Shown: positions 50,389 through 60,500, counted from the stretch's first letter. The stretch is 64,000 nucleotides of DNA from UMGS692 sp963653425 (GCA_963653425.1 CAVJWC010000004.1:45942-109941); one strand, 5' to 3'. Translations and numbers: made by a program. Notes: generated from the letters alone by a model not told the origin.

Positions 50389-51480
50389 ATGAAAGTTGCC
50401 GTAATAGGTTCTACGGGTTCGGTAGGAAGGCAGGCTCTCGAAGTCATAGATAAAAACGAAAATCTCACTCTCTGCGCTCTTGTCGCAAACACCAACGCCG
50501 AACTTCTTTCCGCTCAGGCAAAGCGTTTCGCGCCCGTCTATGCGGAACTTATTTCAAGGGACGGAGATTGCATAAAAAAAGCTTTGGATTTATGCGATAT
50601 AGCTCTTATTTCGACTGCGGGAATAACCGCTCTTCCTTACGTTATATACGCGGTGGAGAACGGTAAGAAAGTAGCTCTTGCGAACAAAGAAAGTCTCGTT
50701 ACGGGCGGAAGGCTTATAAATAAGGCGCTTGAAAAGTACGGAGCTTTTATCCGTCCCGTGGACAGCGAACACAGTGCGGTCTTTCAGTGTATAAAGGGGG
50801 AAGAGAAGTTCGTGCGTTCTGTTATTTTAACGGCGAGCGGAGGAGCTTTCAGAGATTACACCAAGGAAGAAATCCGCTTGAAAAGGGCGGAGGACGCTCT
50901 TATGCACCCCACGTGGAGCATGGGCAGGAAGATAACCGTTGACAGCGCGACTCTTATGAACAAGACTTTCGAGGTAATCGAAGCCTATTATCTTTTCGGA
51001 AAAAAGCCGTCGGTTACTCTTCACAGACAGAGTATAGTTCATTCCATGGTGGAATTCACCGACGGTTCGGTAAAAGCTCAGCTTGCCTTTCCCGATATGG
51101 CTCTTCCCATAAGTTACGCTTTGACCTATCCCGAAAGAAAAGAAAACGTAGTTAAACCGCTGGATTTTTCCGAAGCAATCGGGCTTACTTTCGAAAGAGT
51201 GGATAAGGAAAGATTCCCTTGCATAACTCTTGCGGACAGAGCGCTTGAAAACCAGAGTCTTTCGGCGGTTATGAACGGAGCGGACGACGTTTGCGTCGAA
51301 GCTTATCTTCAGGGCAAGATAGGCTTTTACGATATATTCGACGTTATTTCCCAAACGCTCGATATTGCCGAACTTAAACGGGACGAAGCTCATCTCGAAG
51401 AAGAAAGCGTAGAGGGAGTTTTTGCGCGCGACCTTTTCGGAAGGAAAACCGCGTACGGAATAATAAAGAAACTGAACTGA
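50389..51480 (+). CDS. dxr: 1-Deoxy-D-xylulose 5-phosphate reductoisomerase
   Basis: The 363-residue protein has the NADPH loop GSTGSVGRQALEVI at 7-20, VDSEHSAVFQC near 123, and HPTWSMGRKITVDSATLMNK near 170-189 with the metal and substrate ligands. It makes methylerythritol 4-phosphate, step two of the MEP pathway. Confidence 0.96.
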   Translation: MKVAVIGSTGSVGRQALEVIDKNENLTLCALVANTNAELLSAQAKRFAPVYAELISRDGDCIKKALDLCDIALISTAGITALPYVIYAVENGKKVALANKESLVTGGRLINKALEKYGAFIRPVDSEHSAVFQCIKGEEKFVRSVILTASGGAFRDYTKEEIRLKRAEDALMHPTWSMGRKITVDSATLMNKTFEVIEAYYLFGKKPSVTLHRQSIVHSMVEFTDGSVKAQLAFPDMALPISYALTYPERKENVVKPLDFSEAIGLTFERVDKERFPCITLADRALENQSLSAVMNGADDVCVEAYLQGKIGFYDIFDVISQTLDIAELKRDEAHLEEESVEGVFARDLFGRKTAYGIIKKLN

Positions 51481-51550
51481 ATAGCGGGAAAGCAGAACTT
51501 TTCGGAAAACCCGAAAATCCGCTTTCAGGCTCGGTCAAAACGAGGTAAAA

Positions 51551-52672
51551 ATGATTATATCGACGATGCTTCTGGCTTTTTCGCCAATGACGCTGGTTTA
51601 TATCCTTATCGCGCTTCTTGCGCTTATGTTTATGGTGACGGTACACGAGTTGGGTCACTATACGGCAGGAAAGCTCTTGGGGTTCAAAATCAACGAATTC
51701 GCTATAGGTATGGGACCTAAGATTTTCAGTCGCACCATGAAAAGCGGAGAAGTCTTTTCCGTGAGAGCTTTTCCGTTGGGCGGTTTCTGCGCGTTCGAAG
51801 GCGAAGACGCCGAAGGTACGACGGAAGGCAGTTTCAACAGTCAGAAGCCTTGGAAGCGTATAATAACGCTCGTTATGGGCGCGACTTTCAACTTCCTGTC
51901 CGCCATAATCATAACTTTCTTTGCTTTCGCCGTTTTCGGAAACGCACTTCCCGCGGTCGGAAAGGTTTACGAAGGTTCGCCCAACTATTCGTCGGGACTT
52001 CTTAAGGAAGGCGACGTTATCTATTCGCTTAACGGAAAGAAAATCCTTTTGTATATGGATTTCAGCGATTATCTTGCGGACGCGCCCGAAACTTTCGATA
52101 TGGTAGTCATACGGGACGGCGAAAAGGTTACGCTCAGCGGAATAAAGAAAGCCAAATACGTAGCCAAGGACTATAAGCGCGACGAAAACGGAGAAATCGT
52201 CAAAGACGAGAAGGGCGATCCCGTTTACGAATCGGTAGAAGCCTACGGCATAGGCATAGGCGTAACGCAGAAAACGGTTAAAATGAATATAGGAGAAGCT
52301 TTCGTTGAAAGCGCGCCCTACTGCATAAAAGCAGGCGGATATATCTGGAAGTCCTTTTTCGAGCTTTTAAGCGGAAAGGGTTCCATCGACGACGTGGGAG
52401 GACCTATAACCACGATAAAGCTGATGTCTCAGGTTTCGGCTACGGGATTTTCCAATATACTCTTTATGGTCATATTGATTTCCGTAAACCTTGCGATATT
52501 CAATCTTCTTCCTATCCCCGCGCTTGACGGAGCGAGAGTGGTGTTCGTCATTATAGAATGGATAAGAGGAAAGCCCATAAAGCGTAGCGTAGAAGGAACG
52601 ATTCATCTGGTGGGACTTATAGTTCTTTTCGCGTTCGTGATTTTAATTGACGTAATTAAACTGTTCAGGTAG
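51551..52672 (+). CDS. rseP: Site-2 intramembrane metalloprotease RseP/RasP
   Basis: The 373-residue membrane protein has HELGH at residues about 34-38 in the first membrane helix, a PDZ domain (residues about 130-260, with SSGLLKEGDVIYSLNGKKI) and the second metal motif NLLPIPALDGARVVF near 320. It cuts membrane proteins such as anti-sigma factors and signal peptide remnants. An anti-sigma target is unknown; the ECF sigma in this window lacks a membrane anti-sigma next to it. Confidence 0.95.
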   Translation: MIISTMLLAFSPMTLVYILIALLALMFMVTVHELGHYTAGKLLGFKINEFAIGMGPKIFSRTMKSGEVFSVRAFPLGGFCAFEGEDAEGTTEGSFNSQKPWKRIITLVMGATFNFLSAIIITFFAFAVFGNALPAVGKVYEGSPNYSSGLLKEGDVIYSLNGKKILLYMDFSDYLADAPETFDMVVIRDGEKVTLSGIKKAKYVAKDYKRDENGEIVKDEKGDPVYESVEAYGIGIGVTQKTVKMNIGEAFVESAPYCIKAGGYIWKSFFELLSGKGSIDDVGGPITTIKLMSQVSATGFSNILFMVILISVNLAIFNLLPIPALDGARVVFVIIEWIRGKPIKRSVEGTIHLVGLIVLFAFVILIDVIKLFR

Positions 52673-52674
52673 AT

Positions 52675-53724
52675 ATGGTAAGAGAAGTAAACATAGGAGG
52701 CGTCGTAATAGGAGGCGCGAGAAAAATAGCCGTTCAGTCTATGACCAATACGCTGACGGAAAACGTCGAAGCTACCGTTTCTCAGATAAGAGAACTTCGG
52801 AAAGCGGGTTGCGATATAGTAAGATGCGCGGTAAAAACGCAGGCAGACGCCAAGGCGTTCAGAGAAATCACGGATCTGGTGTCGATTCCCGTCGTCGCGG
52901 ATATACATTTCGATTATCGTCTTGCTCTTTCGGCTATGGAAAACGGTGCGTCTAAGGTAAGGGTAAACCCCGGGAACCTCGGGGACGTCGGGAATTTCGG
53001 AAAAGTTCTCGACTGCGCGAAACTTCACGGCTGTCCCGTAAGAATAGGCGTTAACAGCGGTTCGGTCAACAAAAACGACAGAGAAAATTCCGCCGATAAG
53101 GTTTCGGCTATGCTTCTCGGAACGGAAAGATACGTTCGTTACGCCGAAAAGAGAGGCTTTTACGATCTGGTGCTTGCCGCCAAATCCAGTAGCGTCCGCG
53201 AAACCGTCTTTATGGGCAGAAAACTCAGAGAAAAGTTCGATTATCCCCTTCATATAGGCGTTACCGAAGCGGGCGTGTACGAAAGCAGTCTCGTTAAATC
53301 CGCAATAGGCATAGGAAGCCTGCTTCTGGACGGAATAGGCGAAACGATAAGGGTTTCCATAACGGGCGATCCCCTTCCCGAAGTCAAAGCCGCAAGAAGC
53401 ATACTCGGGGCTTTGGGACTTCTTTCCCGACCCGAAGTCGTTTCCTGTCCGACGTGCGGAAGATGCGGAATAGACCTTAATTTCGTTGCTCAGAAAGTCA
53501 ACGATTACCTTTCGGACAAAGACTGCCTTGTAAAAGTGGCGGTTATGGGGTGCGTGGTAAACGGTCCCGGTGAAGCCGAAGACGCGGATATAGGTCTTGC
53601 TGGAGGAGAAAACTCGGCTATCGTTTTCAGAAAAGGCAAACCCTGCGGAAAGATAGAAGGAAACATAGCGGAAGAATTCGTCAGGATTCTCGACGCGTTC
53701 ATAAAAGAGAGCTACGGAAATTAA
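52675..53724 (+). CDS. ispG: 4-Hydroxy-3-methylbut-2-enyl diphosphate synthase IspG
   Basis: The 349-residue protein has the IspG TIM-barrel start (GGVVIGGARKIAVQSMTNT), the KVRVNPGN block and the [4Fe-4S] region with SCPTCGRCGIDL and MGCVVNGPGEAEDADIG. It converts MEcPP to HMBPP, the sixth MEP step. It starts two bases after rseP. Confidence 0.97.
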   Translation: MVREVNIGGVVIGGARKIAVQSMTNTLTENVEATVSQIRELRKAGCDIVRCAVKTQADAKAFREITDLVSIPVVADIHFDYRLALSAMENGASKVRVNPGNLGDVGNFGKVLDCAKLHGCPVRIGVNSGSVNKNDRENSADKVSAMLLGTERYVRYAEKRGFYDLVLAAKSSSVRETVFMGRKLREKFDYPLHIGVTEAGVYESSLVKSAIGIGSLLLDGIGETIRVSITGDPLPEVKAARSILGALGLLSRPEVVSCPTCGRCGIDLNFVAQKVNDYLSDKDCLVKVAVMGCVVNGPGEAEDADIGLAGGENSAIVFRKGKPCGKIEGNIAEEFVRILDAFIKESYGN

Positions 53725-53874
53725 ACGAAAAACGTAAAAGGCTCGGATTACAAGAAAGAGAAGCTATATAAGTTAAACACTACGGAAAGCAAAACTGCCG
53801 AAAGTAAAAGCAACCTGCGGAAAGCAAACTGGAACGGCAAAAGTTAAAGAATGGCTGAGTAAGAGGTAAACGGA
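53725..53874. other. Spacer between ispG and the PolC-like gene
   Basis: A 150-bp purine-rich spacer with loose repeats of CGGAAAGCAAA type. No terminator is clear, so the PolC-like gene may be read from the upstream operon. Confidence 0.4.
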
Positions 53875-55458
53875 ATGCTCGATTGGATTAAAGGCGACGG
53901 AATATCGGAAGATCTGCGCTTCAGAGGCGCGGTTTTCAGCGTGTCGAAAAAAAGAGTGGTTTTTACCTTTTCTTTCCCCGAAAAGCCCGACGAAAAGCTG
54001 AAAAGTCTCGTTCAGAGCAAGCTTTCCGAGAAAGAATGCTACGGTCTTTCTTTCGAAGCGGAATTCGTCCTCGACAGGCAGACGCACGAAACGTTAAGGA
54101 CGGCTATGGCGGAATTTCTCAAAGAGAATTACTATTCGGTCTATACCCGTTTCGCAAACGGAGGCTATTACATAAACAAAGACAAAGATTCCGACGGGTA
54201 CAGGCTGATTTTCAAGCTCAACGAAGAAACGCTCGGACTTTTCAACGAATCGGGAATAATAGACGGACTTAACGAGTTTTTCGGGAACTATACGGTAACG
54301 CCCGTGAACGTGTCGGGCGTGGTTTCGGAAAGTTCGGAGGATTTCGAAGAGGCCGTGCGCAAAATCGAAGCCCGTCAGCAAAAAGCCGAAGCCGAAGCCG
54401 TTTTCAGGGCGGCGAGAATCATTCCCGTGAAGAACGTCAAAGGCGTTATAGGAAGAGTTATCAAAAAACAGCCGATTTATATATCCGAACTCAAAAGCGA
54501 GGACGAAAGGGTGTGCGTGTGCGGCGAAATAACTTCTATTAAAAGCGAACCGCCCAAAAATCCCGAAGCCGACTACGCTTTGAGAGCAAACCTCAGAATA
54601 AAAGACTTTTCGGGCGAAATCGGCGTAACGATGTTTCTTCGTGGCGACGAAACGGAAAAGCTCGGACAGCTTTCCGCGGACAGTCAGGTTATAGTCAGCG
54701 GAAAAACCAAAGTCTTTTCGGGAAGCCGAGGAAGAGAGCTTTCCGTAACGGCTTACGCGCTTTCTACATGCGAGATAGGCGAAGTGAAAGAAATTCCCGT
54801 CCGTCCCGTTCCAGAGAAATACGTGACGGTTATGCCCGAACCTTTCGCCTCTATGAAACAGACGGGAATGTTCGACGCGCCTCAGATTATCCCCGAGTTT
54901 CTCCTGGACAAAAACGTCGTTGTGTTCGATCTCGAAACTACGGGATTAAGCCCGCTGAGAGACAGAATCGTGGAAATAGGCGCGGTCAGAATAAAGAACG
55001 GAGTTATAACGGAGAGTTTCGAAACGCTTGTAAATCCTCTTATGCCCATGCCCGAAGAAGCGAGCAAAGTCAATAACATTACCGACGAAATGCTTATAGG
55101 TCAGCCCAAAATAACGCAGGTTCTGGGGGATTTCAGAAAGTTCTGCGACGGAGCCGTCATTGCCGCTCACAACATTCAGTTCGACTACGCTTTTATAAAA
55201 GAATCCGCGGACAAAATGGGGTATAAGTTCGATAACGTAAAGTGGGATACTTTGGAAATCGCAAGGAATTTTTATTCCGGCAGGCATCAGGGAGTGGAGT
55301 TTCCGAGAGACTATAAACTTCAGACGCTGGCTAAGGTTCTCGGAGTAAAAGCAGAAGACGCTCACAGAGCTATGGACGACGCGCGGGTATGCGCCGAAGT
55401 TCTTATAAAAATAGTATCGATGTCGGGCGAAAGTCCGATAGAAGAAATCGTAATTTAA
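53875..55458 (+). CDS. PolC-related protein with only N-terminal, OB-fold and 3'-5' exonuclease domains
   Basis: The gene sits where full-length polC usually follows ispG, but encodes 527 residues instead of about 1400. Residues 1-150 resemble the PolC N-terminal domain. Residues about 200-305 are the PolC OB-fold (PIYISELKSEDERVCVCGEI, then an SGEIGVTMFLRG strand). Residues about 345-515 are a DnaQ-type exonuclease with all catalytic residues: Asp352 and Glu354 (VFDLETTGLSP), Asp437 (HNIQFDYAF) and His497/Asp502 (HRAMDDA). The PHP and polymerase parts are missing, and no remains of them follow. The frame ends cleanly 31 bases before the next gene, so this looks like a settled stand-alone proofreading nuclease rather than a fresh break. 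Confidence 0.85.
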   Translation: MLDWIKGDGISEDLRFRGAVFSVSKKRVVFTFSFPEKPDEKLKSLVQSKLSEKECYGLSFEAEFVLDRQTHETLRTAMAEFLKENYYSVYTRFANGGYYINKDKDSDGYRLIFKLNEETLGLFNESGIIDGLNEFFGNYTVTPVNVSGVVSESSEDFEEAVRKIEARQQKAEAEAVFRAARIIPVKNVKGVIGRVIKKQPIYISELKSEDERVCVCGEITSIKSEPPKNPEADYALRANLRIKDFSGEIGVTMFLRGDETEKLGQLSADSQVIVSGKTKVFSGSRGRELSVTAYALSTCEIGEVKEIPVRPVPEKYVTVMPEPFASMKQTGMFDAPQIIPEFLLDKNVVVFDLETTGLSPLRDRIVEIGAVRIKNGVITESFETLVNPLMPMPEEASKVNNITDEMLIGQPKITQVLGDFRKFCDGAVIAAHNIQFDYAFIKESADKMGYKFDNVKWDTLEIARNFYSGRHQGVEFPRDYKLQTLAKVLGVKAEDAHRAMDDARVCAEVLIKIVSMSGESPIEEIVI

Positions 55459-55489
55459 TTACGCAAAAAAACGGAAAGGAGAAAACGAT

Positions 55490-55951
55490 ATGTCGGAAAA
55501 ATTCAACAAATGGGACAAAAGGTTTATGGAAATGGCTCAGACCGTTTCGGGTTGGTCGAGCTGTTATCAGGAAGGAAGACAGATAGGCGCGGTTATAGTG
55601 AGAGAAAAACGCATTCTCACCACGGGTTACAACGGCGCGCCTCAGGGCGTTAAAAGCTGTAAGGAAAAGGGCGAATGCCTTCGCCGTAAACTTGGAATTC
55701 CCAGCGGAACGCGTCACGAACTTTGCTATGCCGTTCACGCCGAACAGAACGCGGTTATTCAGGCGGCTCGTCTCGGTATACAGCTTGACGGAGCCACGCT
55801 TTACTGCACCCATCAGCCCTGCGTTATCTGCGCCAAGATAATAATAAATTCCGGCATAAAACGCGTCGTGTACAGAGAAGGTTATCCCGACGACTTCTCG
55901 CTCGAACTTTTCAGAGAAGCCGGAGTTACCATAGAGCAGTACGACGAATAA
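55490..55951 (+). CDS. Deoxycytidylate deaminase family protein (ComEB type)
   Basis: The 153-residue zinc deaminase has HAEQNAVIQAA near residue 85 (His and Glu of the active site) and HQPCVICAKIIINSG near 104-118 (PCxxC). It should convert dCMP to dUMP for thymidylate supply. The extra GVKSCKEKGECLRR loop carries the second zinc-like Cys/His set seen in dCMP deaminases. GGAAAGGAGAAAACGAT precedes the ATG. Confidence 0.92.
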   Translation: MSEKFNKWDKRFMEMAQTVSGWSSCYQEGRQIGAVIVREKRILTTGYNGAPQGVKSCKEKGECLRRKLGIPSGTRHELCYAVHAEQNAVIQAARLGIQLDGATLYCTHQPCVICAKIIINSGIKRVVYREGYPDDFSLELFREAGVTIEQYDE

Positions 55952-56271
55952 TTTTTTTGCGCTTACAGTGGACGGAAAAACCTTGAAAAACGAATTATTC
56001 CGCGCGGATTTTTTGCCGTAAATCGGGATAAACCGTGAAAAATCGATGGCTTTCCGTCTTTTTTGATTCAAGCCTGTTCGTCGGGCGTATTTTTTTCCGC
56101 TTGACACGAATTGTCGCGTGTGTTATACTACACTCTATAATAGGGGAAGTGTGAACAAAGCCCGAAGACTTCGTCTTTCGGTCGCGATGTACGCGTAAGA
56201 AAGAACGGACGGGTTTATGCGCGCGGACAGGGTAATCCGCAAACGAGCGCCGCATTTCACAAAAGGAAAAG
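55952..56271 (+). other. Intergenic stretch with promoter and leader of the surface protein gene
   Basis: After the deaminase stop there is ~150 bp with no gene, then a promoter at 56101-56129 and a ~135-base leader. The leader can form CCGAAGA/TCTTTCGG and CGGA/TCCG hairpins. I do not recognise a riboswitch. Confidence 0.5.
56101..56129 (+). promoter_or_regulatory. Promoter of the surface protein gene
   Basis: TTGACA at 56101-56106, 17-bp spacer, TATACT at 56124-56129. Confidence 0.8.
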
Positions 56272-59200
56272 ATGAAAAAGAAATACTTTCTGATAATATT
56301 ATTGATTCTGGCTTTGGCGTTGCCTGTCGCGTCCGTGGCAGGCGGTGCGGACGGGAAGGTTTGTTTTGCCGAAGGTTTTTCTTCGGGACAGGGAACGGCA
56401 AGCAGTCCCTATCTGATTTCTTCTCCCGACGATATGAAGCTTTTGTCTTCTCTCTGCTCGGGAAGTCAGTCCGAACACTATCTTTCGGCTTATTATAAGC
56501 TTACGAAAGACATAGACATGGGCGGAACGGTAACCATAGAGGACGGAAGAGAAATCTGGAGCGGACAGTCCTTTACCCCCATAGCCGCTTTCGAAGGCGT
56601 TAAGTACAACGTCGGCGGAACGGGCTTCAAGGGCGTTTTCGACGGTAACGGCAAGAAAATCACCAATCTGTACATAAACGCGACCAATAACTACATAGGT
56701 CTTTTCGGCGTTGTCGACGGAGGAACGGTTAAAAACCTTATTCTCGAATCGGGTTCGGTTGCGGGAAAACAGGTAGTCGGCGGTATCGTGGGCGCGCTTT
56801 ACGGAAGCGGAACGATTTCCGACTGCGTAAACGGAGCTTCCGTTTACGCTTCTTCGAGTTACGCGGGAGGAATTACGGGTTACATAGCCGGAACGGCTCA
56901 GTCTACCGCTCTCGTTACGAGATGTATAAATAAAGGCGGAGTTTCTTCCGATAAAATCGTGGGCGGTATAGCCGGCGCGAACGAAGGAAGAATTTACGAA
57001 TGCTTCAATATAGGCGGAATTTCGGGTATTTCGGTAAGAGGCGCGATAGTCGGCGCGAACGGCGTGGAACAGAACGTTTCTTACGCCACCATATCGAGAA
57101 CCTACTACAATAAAGATACGCTTGTTCTTGGCGGAGCTTCCAAACTGGCTCCTACCTCTTCCTACGGCTCGTCCAAAGTTCAGTGCGAAGACAATAAGCT
57201 TTCCGCGTCAAAAATGGTTACGCTTTACGGAGAAAGTTCTCCTCTCGGAATGGAACTTGATTCTTCCTATTGGATTTTCAACAAACCGAGCAATTCTTCC
57301 TCTTCCATTCACTATTACCCCATACCCAAGGCTTTGTCGGGGTATAAAATATCCGTGGAAGTTCTCCCGGGCATTTTCACCGTACAGTTCGACCTTAACG
57401 GAGCGACGTGCGAAGTTCCCGCCGACCAGTCGGTAAGAGAGGGCGAATACGTTACCCGCCCCAAAGACCCCGAAAGAGCGGGCTACGAGTTCCTTCATTG
57501 GGCTACCAGTGCCAGCGGAGACGCAAAGGCGTTCGATTTCGAGAACACCAAGGTATACGACGACATCACTCTTTACGCGATATGGGTATTCAAAGACCCC
57601 AAAGTCTCCGTCGAAACGAAAGTTACCAACGGAAGAACGGCGACTACCGCGGTGTACGGCGATACGGTTACCCTTACCGTCGTAGTCAATCACGGCGCGC
57701 AGGGTATAGAATACGAATGGTATAAACAAGGTCAGACGGGCGTGGTCATTTCGAGGAAAAGCACGCTTACTCTCACCAAAGTCAAAGACAGCGGAGTTTA
57801 CTACTGCAGAGTAAGGGTTTTCGACACCAACAACCAGAGATACGCTTACAGCGAAAGTACGGAAGTAAGAATAGCCAAGGCGGTGGATCCGTCGTACAGC
57901 ATTCCCGAAGTTCAGGCGGTTACCTATAAGAAAGGACTGAAACTCGGAGATATAGAACTTCCGAGCGGTTACAGCTGGCAGAAACCCGATACGCTTCTGA
58001 ACGCGACGGGATCGGCAGGCAAGCTCTTTGCCTTCACCTTCGTACCCGAAGATCAGGACAACTACCAGACTATAGGCGTGGATAAGATCAAAGTCGTCGT
58101 AAACAAAGCGACTTACGAAAACAAAACGCATACTCCCCTTTCTGGCATAGTCTATAAGTACGGTCTGAGACTCAGCGACATCGGACTCGACGCCGACTTT
58201 TCCTGGAAAGATCCCTCTACGCTCGTTTTTGCGGGACAGAATCAGGTGTTTGAGGCTTACTATAACGCAGAACCCGACAATTACGAAGATTTCGAACTTA
58301 CCGTAACGGTTTCGGTAGACAAAGCCGTTCCGCTCGTAGAACTCGATATATCCAACGTCAATCTTTACGAGAACACCAATCCCGATAAGGTTATCATTCC
58401 TCTGGTGGAAGGAAGTACCCCGGGCGTATGCCGTCTTAAAGAAGGACAGACTCTTAAAGTGGGCGCTTTGTCCTCTTACGAATGGAAGTTCGTGCCTTCC
58501 GACGCGGACAACTACACCGAACTCGAAGGAACGGTAGAACTTTTCGTTCAACAGATGATACTTGACAGTATCGCAATCAATAAGAAGCCTCTTAAAATGA
58601 GTTATACGGCTTTTGAAGAACTCAACCCCGAAGGAATGGAAGTCGTCCGTCGCTTCAACAGCGGAGACGAGGAAGTCGTTTCGGAAAGCGAGTACTTTAT
58701 TACCTATATAGGCAATCCTTTCGGAGAGAGGTATTTCCTCTGCAATAATTCCATAGGCAATACCAATACGCGTTCCATAAGAATTACTCTTATCGACAAC
58801 AGCGATTTCAGTTGCGAAGTAAACGGCTTTACCGTTGAAAAAGCAAGATACGACCTGAACGAGATAGCTCACCCCGACATTCAGCTCGTCTACAGCGAAA
58901 GCATTTCCTACCGCACGATAGAAGCTCAGCTTAAAACCAATTACTCTCTCGTATATAAACCTGCCGTCATAACCGCAGGATACGGTCAGAGCTTCACCGT
59001 TACTTATAACGACGACGTAAAGAACTATTACGACGCAACGCTTACCGTTACGGTAAACATCGATAAAGCCGAATATTCCGACGCCATCAAAAAGCGCGCC
59101 GACGCGGCTCACGACGTCATAAAAACCACATATACGGCAGGTCTGACGCTTTCGGGCATAAAGCTCAAAGACAACTTCTACTGGGAAGAAGAAAACCTTC

Positions 59201-60384
59201 TTGTGAAGGCGGGAACGAGAACTTATAAGGCTTACTATAACGCCGACAGAGTGAACTATAACGACTACGAACTGGAAATCAAAGTTTCCGTCGCGAGAGC
59301 GGTGTTCGATCTCGGAGAATACGTATTCGAAGACGCCGAGTTTATCTACGACGGACAACCTCACAGCATCGAAATCAAATTTGCTTCGGGCGTTATCCCC
59401 GACGGCGTTTCCATAGATTACGACGTAAAAGACAGGTCGAGAGCGGGAAGTTATAAGGTAGCGGCTATCTTTACTTTGGACGAACCCGAGAACTACGAAC
59501 CGATCGATACCATATACGCCCGTATGACTATAATCAAGCAGGACGTGACCGTGGACTTCAACGCCGATTTCGTGAAAGACGGAGGCTTCGTGGCTAAAGA
59601 CGAAGAACAGGAGATAACTACCTATATAAAGGGACTTCTCGACGGCGACGAAGTTACGGTAAAACTTAAAGTCTCGGACGAACAGGGCAATATCATAGTC
59701 GAAAACGACGATTACGTGTCTTACGTTTTCGAACCGGGCGTTTATACGATTATAGCCGAGATAGTGGACGATAATTATAAGACCAAAGAAGTCACTTCGA
59801 TGTCTTTCACCGTAAAAACGGCTTCCGTTCAGGATAAGAAAGGCGAACTTCCGCAGGTTATAGTAAAGAGCGTAAACGGTTTCGATCCGCACGCCGTGCT
59901 TAATTGCGGAAACGTCGATATTTCGGGCATTGCAAAACAGCTTAACGAGAACCTCAAAGCGCTCGGAAAGAATTACAGCGTAAGGCAGATGCTCAATATC
60001 AACCTCTATAACGACAGAGATCCGACCGAGAATATAACGATTGACGGAACGGTCGAGATAAGAATAAGAATTCCCGACGAACTTCTTGCGGAAGAAGACG
60101 CCGGACTTAACGTGGTTTACGTCGGAGAAAACAACGTTCCCGTGGATATGAAAGCCACGAGAGAAGGCAATTACCTCGTGTTTGACGCAAATCATCTTTC
60201 CAACTACGCGATAGTGGCGAGCAGCGGAGAGATTCCTGCGCCCGATCCCGATCCCGTCAACCCCGATAATCCCGTCAACCCCATAATCAACGCAGGTCCG
60301 TTTGCCTGGATAGCCACCGTAATTATCGGCGTAATCTGCGCTTGCGCGGTAGTCGTGGGCGTGGTCGTTCTGCGCAAGAAATAG
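56272..60384 (+). CDS. Large multidomain surface protein with C-terminal membrane anchor
   Basis: The 1370-residue product has a signal peptide (residues 1-25). Residues about 40-275 are a GLUG-like beta-helix region (GGIVGALYGSG, GGITGYIAGTA, GGIAGANEGR). Residues about 368-445 form an InlB B-repeat-like unit (VQFDLNGATC, GYEFLHWAT, ITLYAIW). An Ig-like domain follows (about 450-535; VTLTVVVNHGAQ, GVYYCRVRV). Then come five to six MBG-type repeats of ~80 residues marked by AVTYKKGLKLGDIELP and VYKYGLRLSDIGLD. The C-terminus has a Pro/Asp linker (PAPDPDPVNPDNPVNP) and one membrane helix with RKK. No LPXTG motif is seen, so it stays membrane-anchored rather than sortase-linked. Adhesion or a structural role is likely. 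Confidence 0.85.
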   Translation: MKKKYFLIILLILALALPVASVAGGADGKVCFAEGFSSGQGTASSPYLISSPDDMKLLSSLCSGSQSEHYLSAYYKLTKDIDMGGTVTIEDGREIWSGQSFTPIAAFEGVKYNVGGTGFKGVFDGNGKKITNLYINATNNYIGLFGVVDGGTVKNLILESGSVAGKQVVGGIVGALYGSGTISDCVNGASVYASSSYAGGITGYIAGTAQSTALVTRCINKGGVSSDKIVGGIAGANEGRIYECFNIGGISGISVRGAIVGANGVEQNVSYATISRTYYNKDTLVLGGASKLAPTSSYGSSKVQCEDNKLSASKMVTLYGESSPLGMELDSSYWIFNKPSNSSSSIHYYPIPKALSGYKISVEVLPGIFTVQFDLNGATCEVPADQSVREGEYVTRPKDPERAGYEFLHWATSASGDAKAFDFENTKVYDDITLYAIWVFKDPKVSVETKVTNGRTATTAVYGDTVTLTVVVNHGAQGIEYEWYKQGQTGVVISRKSTLTLTKVKDSGVYYCRVRVFDTNNQRYAYSESTEVRIAKAVDPSYSIPEVQAVTYKKGLKLGDIELPSGYSWQKPDTLLNATGSAGKLFAFTFVPEDQDNYQTIGVDKIKVVVNKATYENKTHTPLSGIVYKYGLRLSDIGLDADFSWKDPSTLVFAGQNQVFEAYYNAEPDNYEDFELTVTVSVDKAVPLVELDISNVNLYENTNPDKVIIPLVEGSTPGVCRLKEGQTLKVGALSSYEWKFVPSDADNYTELEGTVELFVQQMILDSIAINKKPLKMSYTAFEELNPEGMEVVRRFNSGDEEVVSESEYFITYIGNPFGERYFLCNNSIGNTNTRSIRITLIDNSDFSCEVNGFTVEKARYDLNEIAHPDIQLVYSESISYRTIEAQLKTNYSLVYKPAVITAGYGQSFTVTYNDDVKNYYDATLTVTVNIDKAEYSDAIKKRADAAHDVIKTTYTAGLTLSGIKLKDNFYWEEENLLVKAGTRTYKAYYNADRVNYNDYELEIKVSVARAVFDLGEYVFEDAEFIYDGQPHSIEIKFASGVIPDGVSIDYDVKDRSRAGSYKVAAIFTLDEPENYEPIDTIYARMTIIKQDVTVDFNADFVKDGGFVAKDEEQEITTYIKGLLDGDEVTVKLKVSDEQGNIIVENDDYVSYVFEPGVYTIIAEIVDDNYKTKEVTSMSFTVKTASVQDKKGELPQVIVKSVNGFDPHAVLNCGNVDISGIAKQLNENLKALGKNYSVRQMLNINLYNDRDPTENITIDGTVEIRIRIPDELLAEEDAGLNVVYVGENNVPVDMKATREGNYLVFDANHLSNYAIVASSGEIPAPDPDPVNPDNPVNPIINAGPFAWIATVIIGVICACAVVVGVVVLRKK

Positions 60385-60500
60385 ACCGGTAAAAAACAGA
60401 AACAACGGTTAATCGAAAAAAACGAAAGCGCAAAGAAACCAAAAAGCGCAACAGAAAAACAGAAATACACGGAAAACGGAGAAAAGAGAGAAACTTTAAG

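Noticed and set aside
57208..60405. A 1065-codon open frame on the minus strand opposite the surface protein gene
   Set aside because: It is an antisense shadow: the plus strand has signal peptide, known domains, promoter and ribosome site, while the minus frame is compositionally odd and resembles nothing.
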